Shown here one piece after another: positions 1 through 5,488 of a stretch of DNA of 5,661 nt (position 1 is the stretch's first letter; the number at the start of each line of letters is the position of its first letter). The DNA comes from Saprospiraceae bacterium. Lineage in GTDB: Bacteria > Bacteroidota > Bacteroidia > Chitinophagales > Saprospiraceae. The translations under genes were made by a program, and so were the position numbers. Below the pieces are notes generated by a model. That model made no database searches. It was not told the origin of the DNA and saw only the letters and a program-made list of their open reading frames with translations. Location of the stretch: contig JABDLW010000268.1 in the NCBI GenBank assembly GCA_013001805.1, positions 1 to 5,661 of the forward strand. The letters are read 5' to 3'.

Positions 1-18
1 AATAATTATGGTTTTCAT
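1..18 (-). CDS. Possible 5' end of a divergent gene leaving the window (first six codons)
   Basis: On the minus strand an ATG at 18-16 opens a frame reading M-K-T-I-I-I up to the window edge. A perfect TAnnTTTG element (TAATTTTG) lies 25 nt upstream of this ATG, a distance that would give a leader of about 20 nt, as expected for a Bacteroidota gene. Six codons are too few to identify a product. If real, the gene is divergent from the cyclase gene. Confidence is low because it depends on an ATG plus a promoter-like element only. Confidence 0.25.
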
Positions 19-43
19 GAGTGATATATTTGTGGGTTGGATA

Positions 44-51
44 CAAAATTA
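44..51 (-). promoter_or_regulatory. Candidate -7 promoter element on the minus strand
   Basis: Read on the minus strand this is TAATTTTG, a full match to the Bacteroidota housekeeping -7 consensus TAnnTTTG. A partial -33 element (TTTC rather than TTTG) lies 18 nt further upstream. It would start transcription about 20 nt before the ATG at 18. An AT-rich region can produce such a match by chance. Confidence 0.3.
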
Positions 52-136
52 ACACGCTATCTATTATTTGAAATGATTGAGATCAAAAAGTGCTTTGACA
101 CTAATCATTGAAATTCAATATACCCTCACTTAAATT

Positions 137-198
137 GATACCCTATAGATAGGATCGATCAATTGTTTTTAGCTGTTTGTATCTATAGGAATAGTATC
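137..198. repeat. Bulged AT-rich inverted repeat (15 paired bases)
   Basis: The left arm is GATAC (137-141) directly followed by CCTATAGATA (142-151). The right arm is TATCTATAGG (180-189), then a 4-nt bulge AATA, then GTATC (194-198). The ten-base inner arms are perfectly complementary and the five-base outer arms extend the pairing after the bulge. The 28-nt loop contains the palindrome GATCGATC (153-160). No T-run follows, so it does not look like an intrinsic terminator. It could be a protein-binding site or a decayed element end; its role is unknown. Confidence 0.5.
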
Positions 199-643
199 TT
201 TATTATTTCAACTCCATTATTAAGGTTGATCTGACAATCTGGAATGTTGACCCCCAACCGTGTCTGGAATCAAAGAAGCTAGATCGGTAATTGCATCAGC
301 AGCTGAAGAGCTGGGGAATTTATAATTGTGGACATATTGATTTTCCCGGTCTTATTAATCGGACAGAGCACTTAATAATTATAAAGAAAAGATTTGCCTC
401 ACTGTTGAAACATCTAATTTGCAAGATGACGATGGGGAGTAGAGTCGGCATTAGCCGTTTTTAAGCGTTTGTTGTGGGAAATTATGGAGAGATTTGAGAA
501 ATAGACGCAATGGGAAATATCCACGATTAAAGTCAAGAGAGGTTTTGCGTGTAGCCAGTATTCGCTATCCCTAGGTTATTTGCTCAAGAGCGCTATCATT
601 CTAAAGGGGATGGTCGCAATAACTTCAAATGAGGAATTCCGCA
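199..643. other. Non-coding stretch with no supportable gene
   Basis: All six frames are broken by frequent stops. The longest open stretches (for example about 50 codons ending near 655 on the plus strand) lack a sensible start and show no family resemblance I recognise. Together with the flanking 150 nt this gives almost 700 nt upstream of the cyclase gene without a gene, long for a compact bacterial genome. It may be the eroded remains of a gene or simply a large regulatory spacer. I see no tRNA or other RNA gene in it. Confidence 0.5.
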
Positions 644-671
644 TTTGTTGCTAGAACATTTTCGTAATTTG
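644..671 (+). promoter_or_regulatory. Candidate promoter of the cyclase/TPR gene
   Basis: TTTG at 644-647 matches the Bacteroidota -33 element. After a 17-nt spacer comes TAATTTG (665-671), which is the -7 consensus TAnnTTTG shortened by one T. The predicted start of transcription falls roughly 15 nt before the ATG at 693, giving a short leader without a Shine-Dalgarno sequence. Spacing and position are good; the shortened -7 element keeps this tentative. Confidence 0.35.
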
Positions 672-692
672 TCATTTGTTATTCCTAATTGA

Positions 693-2735
693 ATGAGTCA
701 ATCACGTCAGCTTGCTGTCATCATGTTTACCGATATTGTCGGTTACACTAAATTGATGGGTTCGGACGAAGAGTATGCCCTTGGCTTGCTAAGAAAGAAT
801 AGAGAAATACATCAGACCCAGATTAAAAAGCACCATGGTGATCTAGTAAAGGAAATGGGCGATGGGATCCTGGCAAGATTTGCGAGTTCAACAGATGCAA
901 TTCATTGTGCAATTGAAATACAAAGGCAAGCACAACGAACCGACCTAAATGAAAGAATTCGAATTGGAGTTCATTTGGGTGAAATTACCGAAGAGAACAA
1001 TGATACCTTTGGTGATGGAGTTAACATTGCATCCCGGCTGCAATCCATTGCTGATCCTGGAGGGATTTTTATTTCCGAATCCATTCAAAAATCTATTAGG
1101 GCACAGGCAGACATTCAAACCAGGTTCTTGGGTGAATTCGAATTAAAAAATATTGATTTCAAACTAAGAACGCATGCAGTACTAGGATATGATCTTCCCA
1201 TAACCTCGGCATCAAAAATCAAAGAATTGACAGGTAGGAATTGGAAAGAAAGGGCCCTCAGTTCTCCGATTCTCTACATTGTTATTATTGTTTTGACGCT
1301 AGCGGGTTGGTGGGCTAGAAAGCAGCTAGTTAGCAATGAACGAACAATTTCATCCCTGGTATTCTTGCCATTTGACAACTACACGGGTACTGATACGCTT
1401 GATTATTTAATGGCGGGAATGCACAATGCATTAATAGGTGAGGCCGGCAAAATACAGGCTTTGCGGGTACCTGGAACAAAAACCTCAAATGCTTATCGGG
1501 ATGTTACTAAGTCCACAACAGAGATTGCTTCGGAATTGAACGTAGATGCTATTGTCGAAACTTCCATTTCCTGTATTGGGGACGCGTATTGTTTTCAGGT
1601 GAAATTGATAACCTCATTCCCAGAAGAGAAACAAGTTTGGGTCAAGGATTTCAATGTAGAAAGAGATCAAATCGTTAATTGGACCAGAGGACTTGCTAAA
1701 GAGATTTCTAGTGAAATTAAGATCACCATAACACCCGGAGAAGAAGCATTACTGGCTTCAACAGAGGCTATTGATCCCGCAGCTTACGACTTATATATGA
1801 AAGGCAAGTTCTATTTGAATCAGATCAACGATGCATCTCTGAAAATCGCCGAAAGGTATTTTAAACAGGCAGTTGAAAAAGATCCGCAATGGGCTCCGCC
1901 TTATGCGGGGTTGGCTGAGGTTGGTCTCTACCAGAAGCAGATGGGATTTGTACCAGCTACAATTGTCTTGCCTTTGATTCACGAAAACCTGAATAAGGCA
2001 TTGGAATTGGAACCCAATTCTGCCAACACGCATTATTCGAATGCGGTGAATGCCGTTTGGACTGAGTTCAACTGGGAAAAGGGAGAAAATGAATTCTTAA
2101 GAGCTATCGAGCTTAATCCAAATCATGCATATGCCCGGATTTTCTTTGCACACTTATTGACGATTCTGCGACGCACGGATGAGGCTTTATCTCAAGCACG
2201 GAAAGCAGAAGAGTTGGAGCCATTGGATCCCTTTATCCAGGGGCTATACTCTAATGTATTACGAAGAGCCGGAGATTGCAAGGCGGCAAAAGAACATGCA
2301 GACAAAGGCCTGTCAGTTGACCCAAATCACCATTTCGCGTTACACGAATTAATAGGGGCTTACGAATGTATAGGATCATATGAGCAGGCATTTCAAATAA
2401 AAAAACACATTCCACCATGGAAACAATTATGGGAACAATATGGAGCGACTCACTTCATGGATAGTATTTTCAGAGTACAAGGCTGGACTGGTGTCCTAAG
2501 GGAGGAAATTAAGCTGAGCGAAAAGTATGGAATATATGGACAGGATTCTTTTGTTCAATATGAGAGATATTTGGAAGTAGGTAAACCAGAAAGGGCACTT
2601 GATTATTTGGAAAAATTATATGAGCGACGTAACCCGGGCCTTCCTTACATATCTTCAATAAATCATTACAAGGATTTAAAAGATAATCCAAGATATATTG
2701 CTCTCTTACATAAAATGCATTTACCTGTGGATTAA
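693..2735 (+). CDS. Membrane-anchored class III adenylyl cyclase with TolB-like domain and TPR array
   Basis: Predicted to make cAMP from ATP. Residues 7-165 form a class III cyclase homology domain with a full set of key residues: metal-binding D14 (in FTDIVGYT) and D57 (in KEMGDG), purine-selecting K53 and D104, and N111 and R115 (in FGDGVNIASRL) for ribose/transition-state contacts. The K/D pair favours ATP over GTP. One hydrophobic helix follows (about 191-208). Residues 217-345 resemble the TolB-like domain common in this fusion family ('SLVFLPFDNYTG...YLMAGMHNAL'), including C294 and C300. TPR-type repeats follow (about 365-575), with their terminal Pro at 398, 441, 476, 510 and 544, mostly 34-35 residues apart. 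With the cyclase domain cytoplasmic, the TolB/TPR part would be extracytoplasmic and may sense a signal (inference). The ATG is immediately preceded by an in-frame TGA, so no longer start is possible. The gene is monocistronic in the window and convergent with the sigma pair. What the C-terminal half binds is unknown. Confidence 0.93.
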   Translation: MSQSRQLAVIMFTDIVGYTKLMGSDEEYALGLLRKNREIHQTQIKKHHGDLVKEMGDGILARFASSTDAIHCAIEIQRQAQRTDLNERIRIGVHLGEITEENNDTFGDGVNIASRLQSIADPGGIFISESIQKSIRAQADIQTRFLGEFELKNIDFKLRTHAVLGYDLPITSASKIKELTGRNWKERALSSPILYIVIIVLTLAGWWARKQLVSNERTISSLVFLPFDNYTGTDTLDYLMAGMHNALIGEAGKIQALRVPGTKTSNAYRDVTKSTTEIASELNVDAIVETSISCIGDAYCFQVKLITSFPEEKQVWVKDFNVERDQIVNWTRGLAKEISSEIKITITPGEEALLASTEAIDPAAYDLYMKGKFYLNQINDASLKIAERYFKQAVEKDPQWAPPYAGLAEVGLYQKQMGFVPATIVLPLIHENLNKALELEPNSANTHYSNAVNAVWTEFNWEKGENEFLRAIELNPNHAYARIFFAHLLTILRRTDEALSQARKAEELEPLDPFIQGLYSNVLRRAGDCKAAKEHADKGLSVDPNHHFALHELIGAYECIGSYEQAFQIKKHIPPWKQLWEQYGATHFMDSIFRVQGWTGVLREEIKLSEKYGIYGQDSFVQYERYLEVGKPERALDYLEKLYERRNPGLPYISSINHYKDLKDNPRYIALLHKMHLPVD

Positions 2736-2940
2736 GAAAATTGGAAAAGAAAATTGACATCAAGCATGATTCGAACTCTCAATTAAAAAAAATGAACAAA
2801 TCAACCGAGTTTCTCGTCCAGGTGTACTGATAACACAGTGATGGGGTTGTAAATGATCTAAAGCCATTTTGTATTACGCCCCCTAATGCTTATCTGTTCT
2901 TTTTGTACATTTCAGTAAGTCATATTGGTGGATCAATATC
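2736..2940. other. Intergenic spacer after the cyclase gene, without a clear terminator
   Basis: This spacer lies between the cyclase stop and the first repeat cluster, in a convergent arrangement where transcription from both sides should end. I see only a weak 4-bp stem (ACTG/CAGT near 2827-2840) and no GC-rich hairpin followed by a T-run. Termination may depend on Rho or on the hairpin modules of the neighbouring repeat cluster. Confidence 0.45.
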
Positions 2941-3079
2941 ATTCGGTCTGCACTTCGATTCGCCTACTGACGTTCGCCTGGGGCTCAGTCAGCATGGCTC
3001 TCTCGCATTTCCTTCCGGACGCTCCTGCGTCGGTCCGCACTTCGATTCGTTCATTCGTCATTCGTCATTCGTCATTCGT
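2941..3079 (+). repeat. Intergenic modular repeat cluster, copy A
   Basis: This cluster contains a hairpin module, CTGAC (2967-2971) and GTCAG (2988-2992) separated by 16 nt with an inner GCC/GGC pairing; two copies of a 19-nt motif CGGTCyGCACTTCGATTCG (2944-2962 and 3031-3049, 18/19 identical); a second hairpin GACGC-TCCT-GCGTC (3018-3031); and a heptamer array at the end. Positions 2965-3019 match 4119-4173 at 51 of 55 bases in the same orientation, and weaker similarity continues on both sides. It lies between the ends of two convergent genes and overlaps the last codons of the minus-strand gene. Short open frames across it on either strand are repeat artefacts, not genes. It is a non-coding dispersed repeat, possibly a non-autonomous element; no transposase or target duplication is visible. 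Confidence 0.8.
3052..3079. repeat. Four tandem copies of the heptamer CATTCGT
   Basis: Four perfect head-to-tail copies of CATTCGT. On the minus strand each unit contains TGA, and because 7 is not a multiple of 3 the array places stops in all three frames (ending at 3072, 3065, 3058, plus 3051 just beside it). One of these, at 3067-3065, is the stop of the 110-residue protein. Shorter runs of the same unit occur near 4198-4215 and 4257-4266. Confidence 0.9.
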
Positions 3080-3397
3080 TTTGCTGCACTTTTCTCTCCA
3101 CCTGGCTTTAAATTGTGCCCGTTCTTCAAATGACATTTTTTCCCATTTTTGCTTCCAGCGAGCTCGTCGACTCCATCCTCCGTGAGAGCCCCTGCGGTGC
3201 CAACTTGAAAAGAGAATTTTACTGAGTATGAAAAGTCCTACTGCCTGCCAAAATGTAATTTCATTGACTCCCGTCAGATCAGGCAGAATGGCATTCCACA
3301 AATAAGTAATTACGGTGCCGGTTATAAAAACAATCCCTACGGCAGCAATTATGAAAAACATCACTTTAACCGGAGCAAATTTTCTATAATTATTCAT
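3065..3397 (-). CDS. Small two-helix membrane protein with basic Trp/Arg-rich tail, partner gene of the sigma factor
   Basis: A 110-residue protein of unknown function. Residues 12-34 and 47-63 are hydrophobic enough to span the membrane. The short N-terminus is basic, as is the tail (67-110), which is rich in Arg, Lys and Trp (WHRRG, WSRRARW, KARWREKC). By the positive-inside rule both ends should be cytoplasmic. The tail holds an EER-containing helix-like segment (MSFEERAQFKARW). The gene begins 27 nt after the sigma stop on the same strand with no terminator between, so the two are probably cotranscribed. A small membrane protein after an ECF sigma gene suggests an anti-sigma or other regulatory role, but it lacks recognisable anti-sigma motifs (no zinc-binding HxxxCxxC), so this is inference. 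Its last residues (TNDE) and stop are encoded by the heptamer repeat, so the original C-terminus may have been replaced. There is no clear Shine-Dalgarno sequence before the ATG. Confidence 0.75.
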   Translation of the reverse strand: MNNYRKFAPVKVMFFIIAAVGIVFITGTVITYLWNAILPDLTGVNEITFWQAVGLFILSKILFSSWHRRGSHGGWSRRARWKQKWEKMSFEERAQFKARWREKCSKTNDE

Positions 3398-3424
3398 AAT
3401 TATGCAGGTCTGTTTCGAAAAAAA

Positions 3425-3985
3425 TTAATCATTAAAAAATTCTTCATAAAGTGCTTGTAGTCTGGTACGTAAATGCTGGATGGCATATCTTTTCCTCGAA
3501 ATCCAGGTTTTGATACTTTCTCCCGATTGGTCCGCCATTTCCTGAAAAGTCTTGTCTTCCAGTTCATTCCAGACATAGGCATTACGCTGTAATTCGGGAA
3601 GTTCGTCCAGCGCTTCAAAAAGAGCATTCCAAAATAATTCCTTTAATTCGGCGGCTGCCTGATCTTCCGGTTCCGAGAATAAAATCTCTTTGATAAAGCT
3701 ACCCTCTTCACCGGTTTGCTGTAAATCTTCCAACAGATCCGGTTGATTCTTGCGATACCGGTCCGTAATTCTATTCCGTGCCACGCGAAATAGCCATCCA
3801 CTTACCTGATCAATGGTTTCCACTTGCAATACCTTGCTAAATTGGAGCCATACATCCTGTAATACGTCTTCTGCATCCGCAGCAGAAGCCACCCGGCTAC
3901 GGATAAACCGGTACAGTCGCTGCCCATAGCTATTCACTGCTTTTGTTATGGTTTGATCTCGCTCAGTCGCCAATGGTATCGACAT
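3425..3985 (-). CDS. ECF-family RNA polymerase sigma factor (sigma-70 family)
   Basis: A 186-residue protein with the two-domain layout of ECF sigma factors, which direct RNA polymerase to a limited set of promoters. Sigma region 2 covers about 15-80: YGQRLYRFIRSR, AEDVLQDVW, and GWLFRVARNRITDRYRK, the -10 recognition helix. Region 4 covers about 118-178: LDELPELQRNAYVWNELEDKTFQEMA followed by the helix-turn-helix GESIKTWISRKRYAIQHLRTRL for the -35 element. The linker (about 81-117) is fairly long and strongly acidic. The ATG at 3985 gives normal family length and the upstream palindrome leaves no room for an obvious longer form. It is the first gene of a likely two-gene operon with the small membrane protein. 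The target promoters cannot be read from the protein; self-regulation is possible given the palindrome 9 nt before the start. Confidence 0.93.
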   Translation of the reverse strand: MSIPLATERDQTITKAVNSYGQRLYRFIRSRVASAADAEDVLQDVWLQFSKVLQVETIDQVSGWLFRVARNRITDRYRKNQPDLLEDLQQTGEEGSFIKEILFSEPEDQAAAELKELFWNALFEALDELPELQRNAYVWNELEDKTFQEMADQSGESIKTWISRKRYAIQHLRTRLQALYEEFFND

Positions 3986-3994
3986 ATTGTATTT

Positions 3995-4010
3995 GTCTAC
4001 CTGAGTAGAC
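3995..4010 (-). promoter_or_regulatory. Perfect palindrome just upstream of the sigma factor start
   Basis: GTCTAC-CTGA-GTAGAC on the plus strand: two perfect 6-nt arms around a 4-nt centre, ending 9 nt before the sigma ATG. Read towards the gene it is preceded by TCATAACCC, whose AAC core resembles ECF -35 elements, and the CGTCTAC at its edge resembles an ECF -10 element (CGTC), although the two are too close to act together as a normal 16-17 nt spaced promoter. It could be an operator, an RNA hairpin covering the start region, or part of an autoregulated promoter. Confidence 0.5.
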
Positions 4011-4049
4011 GGGTTATGACGTAAATTACTTTAAAAAAGAGCGAACTGC

Positions 4050-4057
4050 TAATTTTG
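4050..4057 (+). promoter_or_regulatory. Candidate -7 promoter element directed towards lhgO
   Basis: TAATTTTG fully matches TAnnTTTG. Only a weak -33 counterpart (TTTA at 4030-4033) lies upstream. Transcription from here would pass through the whole repeat cluster and leave a leader of about 220 nt before lhgO. A nearer but weaker candidate is TATATTTC at 4277-4284, which would make the lhgO message nearly leaderless. Confidence 0.25.
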
Positions 4058-4064
4058 TAATATA

Positions 4065-4268
4065 TCATTCCCTCATACTGACGCTTCACTCTGTTCCGGT
4101 CAGCATCTGCGATTCTTCTACTGACGTTCGCCTATGGCTCAGTCAGCATGGCTCTTTCGCATTTCCCTCCGGATCATTTCGTCGGTCAGCCTCTGCGATT
4201 CGTCATTCGTCATTCCCACATACTGACGCTCCACTTCGTTCCGGTCAGCATCTGCGATTCGTCATTCA
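4065..4268 (+). repeat. Intergenic modular repeat cluster, copy B (three hairpin modules)
   Basis: Three modules in tandem, each with CTGAC and GTCAG arms exactly 16 nt apart: 4078-4103, 4121-4146 and 4223-4248. Modules one and three are near copies: 4065-4115 matches 4210-4260 at 47 of 51 bases. The middle module has a different interior and matches cluster A (4119-4173 against 2965-3019, 51 of 55). The motif CGGTCAGCmTCTGCGATTC follows at 4097, 4183 and 4242, and short CATTCGT runs occur after the last two. The cluster fills most of the space between the divergent sigma and lhgO genes and so must carry or separate their promoters. It is non-coding, although an open frame runs through it into lhgO. 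Confidence 0.8.
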
Positions 4269-4288
4269 AAAGTTCTTATATTTCCGGC

Positions 4289-5488
4289 ATGATTTACGAC
4301 GTAGCCATTGTCGGTGCCGGAATAGTGGGCCTCTCCACTGCTTATCAACTGATAGAACAACGGCCGGACTTAAAAATCTGTGTCATAGAAAAGGAGGCAG
4401 ATGTAGCGCAGCATCAAAGTCGCTGGAACAGTGGAGTGATGCATTCGGGCATTTATTATAAACCGGGAAGCGTAAGGGCACGAAATTGTCGTGACGGATT
4501 GGCCCGGTTAGGTCCATTCTGTGAGCAGCATGACATTCCGTACGAAAAATGTGGAAAACTGATCGTGGCAACGACCACCGGGGAACTGTCTACCCTGAAT
4601 GCCGTATTTGAGAAAGGAAAAAAAAATGGCCTGACCGGTATTGAAATTATATCCGCCGAAGCAGCTAAGGAAATTGAGCCGCATGTTGCCTGTTTAAAAG
4701 CGATAAAAGTACCCGAGGCAGGAATTGTGAATTACGAGAGAGTGGCAAAAAAATACCGGGAGTTGTTTGAAGCTAAGGGAGGCAGCGTGCTGCTGAAGCA
4801 CAAAGTCAGGAAAGTCGTCACGGGCGCAGAATATCTTACCGTGGTATCTGATCCGGCGGAAATTCAAACGCGATTCTTGATCAGTTGTGCAGGACTATTT
4901 GCCGATCGAATCGCACAAAACACTTTTCCCCAGATTGATTTCATGATCTTGCCTTTTCGCGGTGAGTACTATGAGTTGAAGAAGGAACGGGAGTATCTGG
5001 TTAACCACTTGATTTACCCGGTACCGGATATTAACTTTCCTTTTCTGGGTGTACACTATACCCGTATGATTGATGGTGGTATCGAAGCCGGTCCCAATGC
5101 TGTGCTGGCTTTTAAGCGGGAGGGATATAAGAACACGCAAATTGATCTGCAAGACCTGATTGCAACCATTGGCTATGCGGGATTTAGAAAATTGGCCGCA
5201 AAGTTCTGGCGTACCGGGCTGGCTGAAATGCGACGTTCATTCTCCAAGAAACTATTCGTACAGGCCTTACAAAAATTGATACCTGAAATTACTATGGATG
5301 ATGTAGTGGAGGCACGGAGCGGCGTACGGGCAATGGCTTGCGATCGTGAGGGCAACCTGATCGATGATTTCTTATTCTTAGATTCAGACCGTGTAATACA
5401 TGTCATCAGTGCACCTTCACCAGCGGCTACGGCTTCGCTTGCGATAGGGAGTGAAATTGTGCAAAGGGTACTCACTAAAATTTCATAA
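4289..5488 (+). CDS. lhgO: L-2-hydroxyglutarate oxidase/dehydrogenase (FAD-dependent)
   Basis: Oxidises L-2-hydroxyglutarate to 2-oxoglutarate using FAD; the characterised E. coli enzyme passes the electrons to the membrane quinone pool. The 399-residue protein starts with a Rossmann dinucleotide-binding fold: GAGIVG at 9-14 and the ribose-binding acidic residue E34 in VIEKE. The family signature NSGVMHSGIYYKPGS (47-61) follows, then IPYEKCGKLIVA. The C-terminal part carries EARSGVRAMA (341-350) and APSPAATASLAIG (375-387), both typical of the L2HGDH/LhgO family within the DAO superfamily. Length is as expected for bacterial LhgO. I place the start at 4289 because the Rossmann strand begins at once (MIYDVAIVGAG); the frame is open back to an ATG at 4148, but those 47 residues are translated repeat DNA. 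No Shine-Dalgarno sequence is visible. The gene is divergent from the sigma factor and appears to stand alone. A related FAD oxidoreductase with another 2-hydroxyacid substrate is less likely. Confidence 0.92.
   Translation: MIYDVAIVGAGIVGLSTAYQLIEQRPDLKICVIEKEADVAQHQSRWNSGVMHSGIYYKPGSVRARNCRDGLARLGPFCEQHDIPYEKCGKLIVATTTGELSTLNAVFEKGKKNGLTGIEIISAEAAKEIEPHVACLKAIKVPEAGIVNYERVAKKYRELFEAKGGSVLLKHKVRKVVTGAEYLTVVSDPAEIQTRFLISCAGLFADRIAQNTFPQIDFMILPFRGEYYELKKEREYLVNHLIYPVPDINFPFLGVHYTRMIDGGIEAGPNAVLAFKREGYKNTQIDLQDLIATIGYAGFRKLAAKFWRTGLAEMRRSFSKKLFVQALQKLIPEITMDDVVEARSGVRAMACDREGNLIDDFLFLDSDRVIHVISAPSPAATASLAIGSEIVQRVLTKIS

Noticed and set aside
2766..2785. GATTCGAACTC string resembling a tRNA T-arm
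   Set aside because: The bases on either side do not form the five-pair T-stem on either strand, and there is no acceptor stem, D-arm or anticodon arm nearby.
3052..3079. Possible CRISPR array
   Set aside because: The repeats are 7-nt units head to tail with no spacers, and there is no cas gene; this is a simple tandem repeat.
2903..3185. Two overlapping plus-strand open frames of 76 and 86 codons
   Set aside because: They run mostly through repeat DNA and its heptamers and then overlap the antisense of the membrane protein gene; the peptides (FVIRHSSFVIR-like) are repeat artefacts.
3400..3627. Minus-strand open frame of 75 codons overlapping the sigma factor gene
   Set aside because: It is in another frame of the conserved sigma region 4 coding sequence and has no recognisable features.
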